Origin: Sciscionella sediminilitoris
Lineage (GTDB): Bacteria > Actinomycetota > Actinomycetes > Mycobacteriales > Pseudonocardiaceae
DNA: 64,000 bases
Assembly: GCF_000737195.2 (NCBI RefSeq)
Contig: NZ_JALM01000036.1
Coordinates: 62,001-126,000, forward strand
Reading direction: 5' to 3'
The translations under genes and the position numbers were made by a program. How positions within the stretch are numbered: the first letter of the stretch is position 1; each line of letters opens with the position of its first letter. Below are positions 26,469 to 35,231 of the stretch, one piece after another. The notes under the pieces are model-generated. The model searched no databases, had not been told where the DNA came from, and saw only the letters and a list, made by a program, of their open reading frames with translations.

Positions 26469-27497
26469 CTATACGGCGCGCAGTCCCCAGCTGCCCTCCC
26501 ATGCGCTGCCCGGCGCGATCGTGATGAGTCCGTCCCCGGTGTTGAACGCGTTCGGGGCGCCGACCATGGGTTCGAGCGCGAGGCCGATGCGTTTCGGGCG
26601 CGGTATGGAAGGGCTGTCGTCGCTGTACATCTGGTAGTAGTTGTGCCCGGCGTCCATCCACAGCTCGATGTCCACCGAGCCCGGCCTGCGCACGATCGCA
26701 TGCGAGCGGCCGTTCTGCGTTGTCACATCGGTGAACGCGGTGTCGAGTTTCTGCGCGCCGATCTTGCGGGGTGCGCGGAAATCGTATTCGGTACCGGCGA
26801 CCGCTGCTTTCCCGGTCGGGATCAGATTGTCGTCCACGAGGTAATAGCTCGCCGCGGGCAGTTCCACGACCAGATCGTCCACGTGCCCACCGGGTGGGGC
26901 GGCGACGTAAATGTGGGTCGCCGTGGTGAACGGAGCGTTGGTGGTGCCGATATTGCGCGCGCTCAGCGTGCACTGCAATCCGTCGCGGTCCATCGTGTAG
27001 CCGATGCGGAACCGGAGGTGGAACGGATAGCCGTAGGAGGGTGGTTCGGTGTATTCGAGGACGAGCCGGTGCCCGTCGTGGTGCACGAGTTCCCATTCCA
27101 CGAAATTCAGCAGCCCGTGCAGTGCGGTGTTCTTGGCCACCTCGTTGATCGGCACCTGGTATTCGGTGCCCTCGAAGGTGTACTTACCTGCCGCGATCCG
27201 GTTGCACCACGGGAGAATGGTTTTCCCCTGATAACCGGCCTCGCCCATCACCCGTGGATCATGGGTGGCCAGGATTTCCTCGCCGTCCACCTTCCAGGAG
27301 TACAGCGCGGCGGCGACCCCGGTGATCACGGCCTCGTGCGAACCGCGCCGGAGCCGGTAGACCGCGCCGTTCTCGCCGACCTGCTTTGCTTGCGCGGCAA
27401 CGGGTTGCTGTGCCGAAGCCGAAGCCGCGCTCGCCCCGGCCACCGTCGCCCCGGCCGCCATCGCGGTGGTCAGTGCGGCTCGCCTGCTGATGTTCAT
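26469..27497 (-). CDS. Exported aldose 1-epimerase (mutarotase) family protein
   Basis: A 342-residue galactose mutarotase-like protein with a twin-arginine-type signal (NISRRAALTTAMAAGATVAG), so it should act outside the membrane. Conserved elements are GAVYRLRRGSHEAVITGVAA at the first strand, NRIAAGKYTFEG, the catalytic His region (NTALHGLLNFVEWEL and TTATHIYVAAP) and a late Glu (LALEPMVGAPNAF). It overlaps the GH2 gene by an ATGA and would act on the beta-sugar released by that hydrolase. Confidence 0.88.
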   Translation of the reverse strand: MNISRRAALTTAMAAGATVAGASAASASAQQPVAAQAKQVGENGAVYRLRRGSHEAVITGVAAALYSWKVDGEEILATHDPRVMGEAGYQGKTILPWCNRIAAGKYTFEGTEYQVPINEVAKNTALHGLLNFVEWELVHHDGHRLVLEYTEPPSYGYPFHLRFRIGYTMDRDGLQCTLSARNIGTTNAPFTTATHIYVAAPPGGHVDDLVVELPAASYYLVDDNLIPTGKAAVAGTEYDFRAPRKIGAQKLDTAFTDVTTQNGRSHAIVRRPGSVDIELWMDAGHNYYQMYSDDSPSIPRPKRIGLALEPMVGAPNAFNTGDGLITIAPGSAWEGSWGLRAV

Positions 27498-29299
27498 TCT
27501 GTCCCTGCCTTGATCACCGCGAGATTGTCGGCTCGCACGGTCCGCGGATCCGCTTTCACGATCCGCCTGTCGTAGGTCATGAGCCCGTTGACCTCGTTCT
27601 CCACATCGGTGGTCTGGGTGTAGACGGCCGCGGACAATCCGTTGTCCCGCACCGTTTTCGCCAGATCCTTGCTGACCTCGTCGTACCGCCGGGTCAGCTG
27701 CTGCTGTGTTTTCTCCATTTCGTAGGCCTGCGGTTTGCCCGGCCAGACGTGGCCGTCGAGCACGAGTCCGAGCCCGCCGTATTCACCGTCCACGACCGCG
27801 CGCGCATCCCGCACGGCCGGTTTGCCCGGGCCGACATAGGTGTGATCGTCGTAGATATCGCCCGCCCCGGTGTCCGGTTCCGAGTAGCAGCAGTTGACCC
27901 CGCTGTCGGCGTTCACGAGCCGGGTCGGGTCGAGGCGTTTGGTCTCCTCGGCGATGCGTGCGGTGTCGAATTCGCCCCAGCCCTCGTTGAACGGCACCCA
28001 GGTGACGATGGAGGTGTCGCTGCGGTGCTGGTCGATCAGCTCGCGGAGGCCGTCCTGCAGATTGGCCCGCTGTGCCGCGGTGGGCGGCGGGCTCTGCTCC
28101 GGCGGGATACCGAGATCGATGGGAAGCGCGGGCATGTCCTGCCAGACAAGCAATCCGAGCTTGTCCGCCCAGTAGTACCACCGTGCGGGCTCCACCTTGG
28201 TGTGCTTGCGCACCATGTTGAAGCCGAGCGCCTTGGTCTGTTCGAGGTCGTAGCGCAGCGCGGAATCGGTCGGCGCGGTGTAGATCCCGTCCGGCCAGTA
28301 ACCCTGGTCGAGCGGCCCGTGCTGGAACACGATCTTGCCGTTGAGCGCCATCCGCGGGCGGCCCTGGCTGTCCTTCTTGATGCCGATCTCGCGCATCCCG
28401 GCGTAGCTGCGCACCGAATCCCCGCTGCCGAGCACCCGCGCGCGGATGTCGTAGAGGTAGGGATTCTCCGGGCTCCACAGGTGCGGGTGCGCGATCCGCA
28501 ATTGCTGGGTCTTCCCCGCTGCTCCGATGCCCTTCGCGACCAGGCGCCCGGATTTCTCCCGCACCGTGACCTCGACGGCCGCGTGCCCGGTGGCCCGTGG
28601 GGTGACCCGGAAGGCGCCGTTCTCCAGATCGGGGGTGACGTCCAGCTTGGACAGGTGCGTGCTCGGGACCGGTTCGGCCCACACGGTCTGCCAGATTCCC
28701 GAGCTCGCGGTGTAGAGGATCCCGCCCGGTTTGATGCGCTGCTTGCCGATCGGATATGCGCCGTTCTCCACATCCGCGCGCGCCGAAACGGTGAGTTGCT
28801 GTGGACCGGTGCCGCGGATGGCATCGGTGACATCGGCGGAGAAGGCGCCGTATCCGCCGCGATGGCTGGCCACCTGCTTGCCGTTCACGAACACCGTGGC
28901 TTCCTGGCTCACCGCGCCGAAGTGCAGCAGGATCCGTTGCCCGCGCCAGGAATTCGGCACGGTGAAGCTGCGCTGATACCACATCCGGTCGTCATGGCGC
29001 TGGATTCCGGACAGCGCCGATTCCGGGGAATAGGGGACCAGGATCTGCTCGTCGAGCGCGTCCCTGCTCGTGCCGTACTGCCAGAGCCCGTTCAGATTGA
29101 GCCAGCGTTCCCGCTGCAGCTGTGGGCGCGGGTACTCGGGAAGGGCATTGCCCGGGCCGACCGCATCGGTCCACGGGGTGGAGATCGGCGGGCTCTTCCG
29201 GTGCCATTGCCCTGCCGATGCGCTGCCCGCCATGCCGAGCAGTAACGCCGCGACCACACAGCAGACGAGCACACCGCTGCGACCAAGTGAGCGCCCCAT
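27494..29299 (-). CDS. Secreted glycoside hydrolase family 2 protein
   Basis: About 601 residues with a Sec signal peptide (VLVCCVVAALLLGMAGSASA). The order is a jelly-roll sugar-binding domain (LNLNGLWQYG, FNEGW later), an immunoglobulin-like domain around residues 230-340, and a TIM barrel. The acid/base glutamate is in PFNEGWGEFD and the nucleophile glutamate in VVDGEYGGLG, both classic for GH2. The activity may be beta-galactosidase, beta-glucuronidase or a relative. A start 33 bases upstream (29332) is possible. The gene is coupled to the epimerase and divergent from the sugar isomerase/kinase operon. Confidence 0.88.
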   Translation of the reverse strand: MGRSLGRSGVLVCCVVAALLLGMAGSASAGQWHRKSPPISTPWTDAVGPGNALPEYPRPQLQRERWLNLNGLWQYGTSRDALDEQILVPYSPESALSGIQRHDDRMWYQRSFTVPNSWRGQRILLHFGAVSQEATVFVNGKQVASHRGGYGAFSADVTDAIRGTGPQQLTVSARADVENGAYPIGKQRIKPGGILYTASSGIWQTVWAEPVPSTHLSKLDVTPDLENGAFRVTPRATGHAAVEVTVREKSGRLVAKGIGAAGKTQQLRIAHPHLWSPENPYLYDIRARVLGSGDSVRSYAGMREIGIKKDSQGRPRMALNGKIVFQHGPLDQGYWPDGIYTAPTDSALRYDLEQTKALGFNMVRKHTKVEPARWYYWADKLGLLVWQDMPALPIDLGIPPEQSPPPTAAQRANLQDGLRELIDQHRSDTSIVTWVPFNEGWGEFDTARIAEETKRLDPTRLVNADSGVNCCYSEPDTGAGDIYDDHTYVGPGKPAVRDARAVVDGEYGGLGLVLDGHVWPGKPQAYEMEKTQQQLTRRYDEVSKDLAKTVRDNGLSAAVYTQTTDVENEVNGLMTYDRRIVKADPRTVRADNLAVIKAGTE

Positions 29300-29418
29300 C
29301 GCGCACCGCCGTTTCTTCGATGTTCTGCACATCTTCGATGCCCGCTGATCATCTTTGGTGTGTCCTGGGCCACTCGTCAAGGGCGGCTCCGGCGGGCTGC
29401 AGCGAGGTTGCAAAAATA

Positions 29419-29462
29419 TGTTCGAAACAGGCATTGACAGAGCAATAACGCGCAGCTTAACT
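29419..29462 (+). promoter_or_regulatory. Sigma-70 type promoter and operator of the SIS-to-MFS operon
   Basis: TTGACA at 29434-29439 and TTAACT at 29457-29462 are separated by 17 bases, an unusually good housekeeping promoter for this genome; the SIS gene starts 24 bases later. TGTTCGAAACA at 29419-29429, a near-palindrome, lies directly upstream of the -35 element and could be the binding site of a DeoR-type repressor. Confidence 0.6.
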
Positions 29463-29486
29463 GAGTCTTGGGAGAATGGAGCAGGT

Positions 29487-30350
29487 ATGTTCGTGAGGGA
29501 CGAGATCGCCAGTCAGCCGGAATGCTGGCGCAAGATCGCGACACTGGCGCAGGACGTCGCGGGGTTGCCCGAGAAGGGCGAGCGGGTCGCGGTCGTCGGC
29601 TGCGGCACCTCGTGGTTCATCGCGCAGTCCTATGCCGCGCTGCGCGAGGCGCGCGGGCAGGGGATCACCGATGCCTTCGCGGCCTCGGAGATGCCCAAGG
29701 GCCGCGCCTACGATCGGGTCGTGGCGATCACCCGATCCGGCACCACGACCGAGGTGCTGCACCTGCTCGATTCGCTCGATCCGGCCCGCAGCACCGTGCT
29801 CACCGGGGTGCCCGAGGCGATCGGGGACCGCGCCCGCGAGGTGATCGATCTGCGGTTCGCCGATGAACGCTCGGTGGTGCAGACCCGGTTCGCCACGAGC
29901 GCGCTCGCGCTGCTGCGCACCCACCTCGGCGTGGATGTGCTCCCGGCAGCGGATCAGGCGCAGCGGGTGCTGGACACCGAAACCCGCGAACTCGTGGACG
30001 CCGAGCAGTTCACCTTCGTGGGCACCGGGCAGAACGTCGGGATCGCCAACGAGGCGGCGCTGAAGATGCGCGAGGCGTCCCGGAGCTGGGCGGAGTCCTA
30101 CCCGGCGCACGAGTACCGGCACGGCCCGATCAGCATCGCCGCACCGGGCCGCGTGGTGTGGATGTTCGGCGAGGTCCCGGATGGCCTCACCGAGGATGTG
30201 CGCGCCACCGGAGCCCGGATCGTGCACGAGGACATCGATCCGCTCGCCAGCCTGGTGCGCGCCCAGCTGCTCGCGGTCGCCATCGCCGAGCACCACGGGC
30301 TCGATCCGGACCAGCCGCGCCACCTCTCCCGCTCGGTCGTACTGGAGTGA
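29487..30350 (+). CDS. SIS-domain sugar isomerase/deaminase (AgaS-like)
   Basis: A 287-residue protein with two SIS domains: VAVVGCGTSWFIAQSYAALR with AITRSGTTTEVLHLL in the first, and FVGTGQNVGIANEAALKMRE with SYPAHEYRHGPIS in the second. This is the arrangement of GlmS isomerase domains and of AgaS-type aminosugar-6-phosphate deaminase/isomerases. The ATG at 29487 has GGAG seven bases upstream; earlier in-frame starts fall within the promoter region. It is followed by the ROK kinase gene after two bases. The likely step is conversion of galactosamine-6-phosphate to tagatose-6-phosphate, by inference from the neighbours. Confidence 0.83.
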   Translation: MFVRDEIASQPECWRKIATLAQDVAGLPEKGERVAVVGCGTSWFIAQSYAALREARGQGITDAFAASEMPKGRAYDRVVAITRSGTTTEVLHLLDSLDPARSTVLTGVPEAIGDRAREVIDLRFADERSVVQTRFATSALALLRTHLGVDVLPAADQAQRVLDTETRELVDAEQFTFVGTGQNVGIANEAALKMREASRSWAESYPAHEYRHGPISIAAPGRVVWMFGEVPDGLTEDVRATGARIVHEDIDPLASLVRAQLLAVAIAEHHGLDPDQPRHLSRSVVLE

Positions 30351-30352
30351 CC

Positions 30353-31249
30353 ATGACTGGCGGGCTGGTGATCGGCGTCGATGTCGGGGGGACCTCGATC
30401 AAGGCCGCGCTGTTCGACGAGGCGTACGCGCGCACCGAGCAGTGCGGCCGCCCGACCCCGGTGGACGCGGGGGATCCGGCGGGCGCGGTCGCCGAGGAGG
30501 CCGCCGATGTGGTCGCCGCGCTGCGGGAAAAGGCCGATGCCCCGGTGACCGGGATCGGCATCGCCCTGCCCGGTGTGGTGGACGAGGCCGCGGGGATCGC
30601 CCGCTTCTCCGGCAACCTCGGCTGGCGGGACGCCCCGCTGCACGCGCTGCTCGAACAGCGGATCGGGGAAACGGTCGCGTTCGGGCACGATGTGCGCGCC
30701 GGCGGGCTCGCGGAGGCCGTTCTCGGTGCGGGCAAAGGGTTTTCCACATCCCTGTTCCTGCCCATCGGTACCGGGATCGCGTCCGCGCTCACCATCGACG
30801 GCCGGACCTATTCCTCCGGTGGTTATGCCGGTGAGCTCGGGCATCTCGATGTGGGGACCGGGAAAACCTGTGTCTGCGGGGCGACCGGCTGCCTGGAGAC
30901 CGTGGCCACCGGTCCGGCGATCGCCGCCGAATACGAGCGCAGGACCGGAATCCGGGCCGGCAGCGAGGACATCCTCGGCGGCACGGATGCGGACTGCGCC
31001 GCGGTGCGGGACGAGCTGCTCGACGCGCTCACCGTCGCCCTAGCGGCGGCCACCACGATTCTCGGCCCCGAGGTGATCGTGTGCGGTGGCGGGGTTTTCG
31101 GGGCGGGCGCCCGACTGCTCGAACCACTCGCCGCCCGGCTGGACGAACGGCTCACCTTCCATCGCAGGCCGGTGCTTCGGCTGGCCACGCTCGGTGCATC
31201 GGCGGGCTGTGTCGGTGCCGCACTACTCGCGCGGAGGCTCAGCTCGTGA
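30353..31249 (+). CDS. ROK-family sugar kinase
   Basis: A 298-residue cytoplasmic kinase. The ATP phosphate motif is GVDVGGTSIKAALF; the ROK zinc-binding motif is CVCGATGCLE preceded by GELGHLD, and the C-terminal VIVCGGGVFGAG closes the adenosine site. ROK kinases phosphorylate glucose, N-acetylmannosamine or related hexoses; the operon context suggests a hexose or hexosamine. It overlaps the PfkB gene by a GTGA. Confidence 0.9.
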   Translation: MTGGLVIGVDVGGTSIKAALFDEAYARTEQCGRPTPVDAGDPAGAVAEEAADVVAALREKADAPVTGIGIALPGVVDEAAGIARFSGNLGWRDAPLHALLEQRIGETVAFGHDVRAGGLAEAVLGAGKGFSTSLFLPIGTGIASALTIDGRTYSSGGYAGELGHLDVGTGKTCVCGATGCLETVATGPAIAAEYERRTGIRAGSEDILGGTDADCAAVRDELLDALTVALAAATTILGPEVIVCGGGVFGAGARLLEPLAARLDERLTFHRRPVLRLATLGASAGCVGAALLARRLSS

Positions 31250-32154
31250 TCGTCACCGTCACCCCGAATCCCGCCGTGGATGTCACCTACGGCCTTCCCG
31301 AGGTGCGGATCGGCGAGACGCTTCGCCCGCAGCGGGTGGACAAGCGCGCGGGCGGTAAAGGGGTCAACGTGGCGCGCGTACTGCACTCCCTCGGTGAACC
31401 CGTTGTGGCGCTTGGGATCGCGGGCGGTGCGAACGGGGACTTCATCGCCCGCGAGCTCGGGGAGTCCGGGCTGGCCAACCGGTTCGTTCCGGTCGCGGGC
31501 GAATGCCGGCAGACGGTGACCCTGCGCGCGGAATCGGATGGCAGCGCGACGATCGTGAACGAGCCGGGACCGGAGTTGAGCGCCGGGGAATGGCGCGCCT
31601 GCACGGAAATGGTGGCCGAGGCGCTCGATTCGGCCCGGGTGCTCGTGCTTTCCGGCAGCCTCCCGCCCGGTGTCCCGGTCGACGGCTACGCCGAACTGGT
31701 GCGGCTTGCCGAACGCGCCGGAGTGCCCGCGATCCTGGACACCTCGGGCCCTGCGCTCGCCGAAGGGCTCGCCGCGCGCCCGCGGCTGGTGAAGCCGAAC
31801 GACGCCGAGCTCGCCGAGCTGCCCGGATCCCCGGATCCCGGTGCGGTGCACCGGAAATACGGCTGCGCTGTGGTGACCTCCTACGGCGCCGAGGGGCTGC
31901 TCGGCGTGGACGACACCGGGGCCTGGCGGGCGCGCCCACCGGAAACCGTGCACGGCAATCCGACCGGTGCCGGGGACGCCTGTGTCGCCGCGCTCGCCAT
32001 GGGACTGGCCACGGGGCGCCCGTTCGCCGAGACGCTGACCGAGGCGGTCGCCCTTTCCGCGGCCGCGGTGCGGGCGCCACTGGCCGGTTCGGTGGATCTC
32101 GAGTATTACCGTGCGATTCGCGCGCGGGTCACGACGAATCAGGTGGAGGCGTAG
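31246..32154 (+). CDS. PfkB-family phosphosugar kinase (tagatose-6-phosphate kinase-like)
   Basis: A 302-residue kinase of the 1-phosphofructokinase/tagatose-6-phosphate kinase branch. The start VTVTPNPAVDVTY and the RAGGKGVNVARVLHSLG motif are diagnostic of that branch, and NPTGAGDACVAALAMGL is the catalytic anion-hole motif with the base Asp. The likely product is a ketose 1,6-bisphosphate, the substrate for the aldolase encoded directly downstream. The GTG start overlaps the ROK stop. Confidence 0.9.
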   Translation: MIVTVTPNPAVDVTYGLPEVRIGETLRPQRVDKRAGGKGVNVARVLHSLGEPVVALGIAGGANGDFIARELGESGLANRFVPVAGECRQTVTLRAESDGSATIVNEPGPELSAGEWRACTEMVAEALDSARVLVLSGSLPPGVPVDGYAELVRLAERAGVPAILDTSGPALAEGLAARPRLVKPNDAELAELPGSPDPGAVHRKYGCAVVTSYGAEGLLGVDDTGAWRARPPETVHGNPTGAGDACVAALAMGLATGRPFAETLTEAVALSAAAVRAPLAGSVDLEYYRAIRARVTTNQVEA

Positions 32155-32985
32155 ATGCCACTGGTACCGACGAGCGAGGTCCTCGCGGACGCGGTCGCCC
32201 ACTCCCGGGGCGCGGGCTCGTTCAACATCATCGCCTTCGAACACATCGAGGGCATCATTTCCGGGGCCGCGGCCGCGCGCACCCCGGTCATCCTGCAGAT
32301 CAGCCACAACACCGTGCGCTACCACGGCGGGCTCGCCCCGCTCGGCAGTGCGGCGCTGCGGGCGGCCGAGCAGGCCCCGGTTCCGGTCGCGGTGCACCTG
32401 GACCACGCGGAGAGCGAGGAACTCGTCGCGGAGGCGGTGGAGCTCGGGTTCGGCTCGGCGATGTTCGACGCGTCCACAATGGACTACGCGGAGAATGTCG
32501 CGCGGACACGGACAGTCGTCGAACGTTGCCACGCCGCCGGGGTGCTCGTGGAGGCCGAACTCGGCGAGGTGGGTGGCAAGGACGGCGCGCACGCCCCATG
32601 GGTGCGCACGGATCCGGGAGAGGCGAAGGCCTTCGTCGCCGAGACCGGGGTGGACGCACTCGCCGTGGCAGTGGGCAGTTCGCATGCCATGACCAGCAGG
32701 GATGCCGTGCTCGACGAGGAACTGATCGCGCGGCTGCGGGACGCGGTCCCGGTTCCCCTTGTGCTGCACGGATCCTCGGGCGTTTCCGATGAGGGGATCG
32801 CCGGGGCCGTCGCGGCGGGGATGCGAAAAATTAATATCGCGACTCAACTGAACAAGGTACTTACCAAGACCGTCCGCGATAGCCTCGACGCCGACGGGGA
32901 CCTGGTCGATCCGAGGAAATACCTCGGTCCCGCGAGGGCGGCCGTCGCAGCCGAGATCACCCGATTACTCGGCGTGCTTGGGTAA
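32155..32985 (+). CDS. Class II fructose/tagatose-bisphosphate aldolase
   Basis: A 276-residue zinc aldolase like GatY/KbaY. Zinc ligands are in VAVHLDHAES, in GSSHAM and in VLHGSSGVSD; the catalytic Asp is the one in HLDHA, and EAELGEVGGKDG supplies the third conserved acidic loop. The C-terminal INIATQLNK and DPRKYLGPAR segments bind the phosphate. The reaction splits tagatose- or fructose-1,6-bisphosphate into DHAP and glyceraldehyde-3-phosphate. The ATG directly follows the PfkB stop. Confidence 0.92.
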   Translation: MPLVPTSEVLADAVAHSRGAGSFNIIAFEHIEGIISGAAAARTPVILQISHNTVRYHGGLAPLGSAALRAAEQAPVPVAVHLDHAESEELVAEAVELGFGSAMFDASTMDYAENVARTRTVVERCHAAGVLVEAELGEVGGKDGAHAPWVRTDPGEAKAFVAETGVDALAVAVGSSHAMTSRDAVLDEELIARLRDAVPVPLVLHGSSGVSDEGIAGAVAAGMRKINIATQLNKVLTKTVRDSLDADGDLVDPRKYLGPARAAVAAEITRLLGVLG

Positions 32986-33001
32986 GGAGAAGGGATCCAC
33001 A

Positions 33002-34414
33002 TTGTCAGCGACGCCAATGAGTCCGGCCGCAAGGCCGAAGTTATCCGGTCTCGGAAAACTCATCGCGGTTGCCGCCGCGACGATCGGCATCATCTACGGC
33101 TATGACCAGGGGAACATGGCCGGGGCGTTGCTGTTCATCGAGAAGGACATGAACCTCTCGGACGCCGGGAGCGGCAGCCTCAACTCGGTGCTCGTGGCGG
33201 GCAATATCGTCGGCGCGCTGATCGCGGGCAAACTCTCCATGGCCATCGGCCGCAAGCTCACGATGGTGCTCGTGGCGATCGGCTACGCGATATTCGCGCT
33301 GTGGTCCGCGCTTTCCGGGGACATCGTCACCCTGGACATCGCCCGGTTCTTCCTGGGCCTCACGATCGGTCTCTCCCTCGTGGTGGCACCGATCTTCATC
33401 GCCGAATCGGCGCCCGCGCAGATCCGCGGTTCGCTGGTCGTCGGGTACCAGGTCGCCACCGTGACCGGTATCCTGCTCGGCTACCTGGTGGACTTCGGCC
33501 TCTCCGGTTCGGGCAACTGGGAACTCATGCTCGGGCTTTCCGCGATTCCCTCGGTTCTGGTGCTGTTCCTGCTGTTCCGGTTGCCGGACACGGCGCGCTG
33601 GTACCTGATGAAGGGGCGCACCGAGGAGGCGCGCAAGACCATGGTGCGCGCCGACCCCGGTGTGGATGTGGACGCCGAGATCGCCGCGATCAACAAGGAC
33701 ATGGAGTCCGAGCGCGGTGGTGGCATCGGCGAGATGTTCCGCAAGCCCTATCTGCGCGCCACGGTTTTCGTGCTGATCCTCGGTTTCCTCGTGCAGATCA
33801 CCGGAATCAACGCGATCACCTACTACAGCCCGAAACTGTTCGAACAGATGGGCTATCACGGTAACGCGTCCACGCTCGGCTTCCCCTCGATCGTGCAAGG
33901 CTGTGCGCTCGTGGCCACGATCATCTCGCTGTTCATCATCGACCGCTTCGGGCGCAGGCCGATCCTGATGACCGGGATCGGTGCCATGCTCGTCGCCTCG
34001 GTGCTGATGATCGTCGTGTTCACCACCGGCGACCTGCAGAGCGGTTCCACGCTCGGATTCATCGGCATCATCGTGTTCACCGCGGGCTTCAACTTCGGAT
34101 TCGGCTCGCTGGTCTGGGTGTACGCCTCGGAGAGCTTCCCGGCGCGGCTGCGCGGTCTCGGTGCGACCTTCATGCTCACCGCCGATCTGGTCGCGAACTT
34201 CATCGTCGCGCAGTTCTTCCTGCCCGTGCTCACCGATCTGGGCGGGGCGGCAACGTTCATCATCTTCGGCGTGCTCGCGGCGATCTCGTTCGTGTTCGTG
34301 CTCGCGTTCGCTCCGGAGACCAAGGGCAAGCCGCTCGAGCAGGTGCGGTTCTTCTGGCAGAACGGCGGGCGCTGGCCGAGTGAGCAGGAGCTGGCCAGCC
34401 ACGTGGACAAGTGA
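33002..34414 (+). CDS. MFS sugar porter-family transporter
   Basis: A 470-residue, twelve-span sugar:proton symporter of the XylE/GalP type. Diagnostic motifs are YGYDQGNMAGALLF in span 1, GRKLTMVLVAIG after span 2, FLVQITGINAITYYSPKLF (QxxGxNxxxYY) in span 7, DRFGRRPILM and PETKGKPLEQ. The start is taken as TTG 33002, which has AAGGG seven bases upstream; ATG 33017 is an alternative. It ends the operon and would import the monosaccharide freed by the secreted GH2 enzyme. Confidence 0.88.
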   Translation: MSATPMSPAARPKLSGLGKLIAVAAATIGIIYGYDQGNMAGALLFIEKDMNLSDAGSGSLNSVLVAGNIVGALIAGKLSMAIGRKLTMVLVAIGYAIFALWSALSGDIVTLDIARFFLGLTIGLSLVVAPIFIAESAPAQIRGSLVVGYQVATVTGILLGYLVDFGLSGSGNWELMLGLSAIPSVLVLFLLFRLPDTARWYLMKGRTEEARKTMVRADPGVDVDAEIAAINKDMESERGGGIGEMFRKPYLRATVFVLILGFLVQITGINAITYYSPKLFEQMGYHGNASTLGFPSIVQGCALVATIISLFIIDRFGRRPILMTGIGAMLVASVLMIVVFTTGDLQSGSTLGFIGIIVFTAGFNFGFGSLVWVYASESFPARLRGLGATFMLTADLVANFIVAQFFLPVLTDLGGAATFIIFGVLAAISFVFVLAFAPETKGKPLEQVRFFWQNGGRWPSEQELASHVDK

Positions 34415-34418
34415 TTCC

Positions 34419-35081
34419 CTAGGAGAGGGCGGCGAAGCAGTCCCGGACGAGTTCGTTGACCGCATGGTAGAACGCGTTGAGCTCGTCCGGGCGCCGTGTT
34501 TCGTAGCGGGTGCGCAGCAGCACCCCGGAGTCGTGGAACTGCGCGTCGGCGATCCCGTGGCCCGCGAGTAGTTCGCCAAGCCGGGCAAGCCGATCGCCGA
34601 GTAGCCGCCGCGCCAGATAGCAGGTGCCGCGCAGGTCGATCCGATCACGCAGCATGTCCGCGGGCGGCCGCACGTACTGTGCCTGGCCGTGCACTCCGAA
34701 CAGTGCGTCGGCGTGCGTGCCTGCTTCGCGGAGCAGTTGGTCACCGAGATCCTGACGGCGCTGAATCGCGGCCCGGTGTGTCTGGTCCCGGTGGTATCCG
34801 GGCCCGACGTGCCCCAGCGGCGGCCAGTACGCCGTGACCGGGCCGTCGTCCTCTGCCCGGATGCGGCAGGTCTCCAGCCGTTTCGTCGTGCAGGTGATCA
34901 GCCCGATCCGGGTTCGGTTGGCCAGCAAGGAAAGCGCTTCGTCCACAGTGCACACTCCCGCCCCGGGAACCTCGCAGGTCCTGACCGTGGTGACCTGGTC
35001 GAGTGCGGCGAGTACCTGCGCGGTCGGCGAATTTCCGGTGCTGGTCTCCGAATACAGCGATACCGTGAAGGGGCGGATCAT
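34419..35081 (-). CDS. Hypothetical protein, unknown function
   Basis: Two hundred and twenty residues with no signal peptide, no transmembrane helix and no domain I recognise. It has an N-terminal region with several cysteines (VRTCEVPGAGVCTV and LITCTTKRLETCRI), then a His/Arg-rich middle (GHVGPGYHRDQTHRAAIQRR) and a helical C-terminus. The start ATG overlaps the stop of the 26-codon frame upstream. It converges on the MFS gene with a four-base gap. Composition is slightly less GC-biased than its neighbours. Confidence 0.6.
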   Translation of the reverse strand: MIRPFTVSLYSETSTGNSPTAQVLAALDQVTTVRTCEVPGAGVCTVDEALSLLANRTRIGLITCTTKRLETCRIRAEDDGPVTAYWPPLGHVGPGYHRDQTHRAAIQRRQDLGDQLLREAGTHADALFGVHGQAQYVRPPADMLRDRIDLRGTCYLARRLLGDRLARLGELLAGHGIADAQFHDSGVLLRTRYETRRPDELNAFYHAVNELVRDCFAALS

Positions 35082-35158
35082 TTCTTCGTGGCGGTGTGTT
35101 CCCGGCGTCGTTGCACCTGCCCGGTCTGCGGGGTGACTTTCTGGACCTTGCTGCGCAT
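35078..35158 (-). CDS. Very small basic protein, 26 residues
   Basis: A short frame starting at an ATG (35156-35158, minus strand) and ending in a TGA that overlaps the ATG of the following hypothetical gene. A GAGGAG lies about ten bases before the ATG, better than any site near the longer frame start. The peptide (MRSKVQKVTPQTGQVQRRR and a KK end) has nine basic residues in 26. The coupled ATGA junction is the main evidence that it is translated. It could be a leader or a small partner protein. Confidence 0.4.
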   Translation of the reverse strand: MRSKVQKVTPQTGQVQRRREHTATKK

Positions 35159-35231
35159 CGCGAACCGTACTCCTCGATTTGGTCGGCCACGGTCACCGGC
35201 GATTATGCCATTCGCGACATCCCAGACGTGC

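Noticed and set aside
33041-34744. 567-codon minus-strand frame opposite the MFS transporter
   Set aside because: Low-complexity Arg/Glu/His translation over a gene with conserved sugar-porter motifs.
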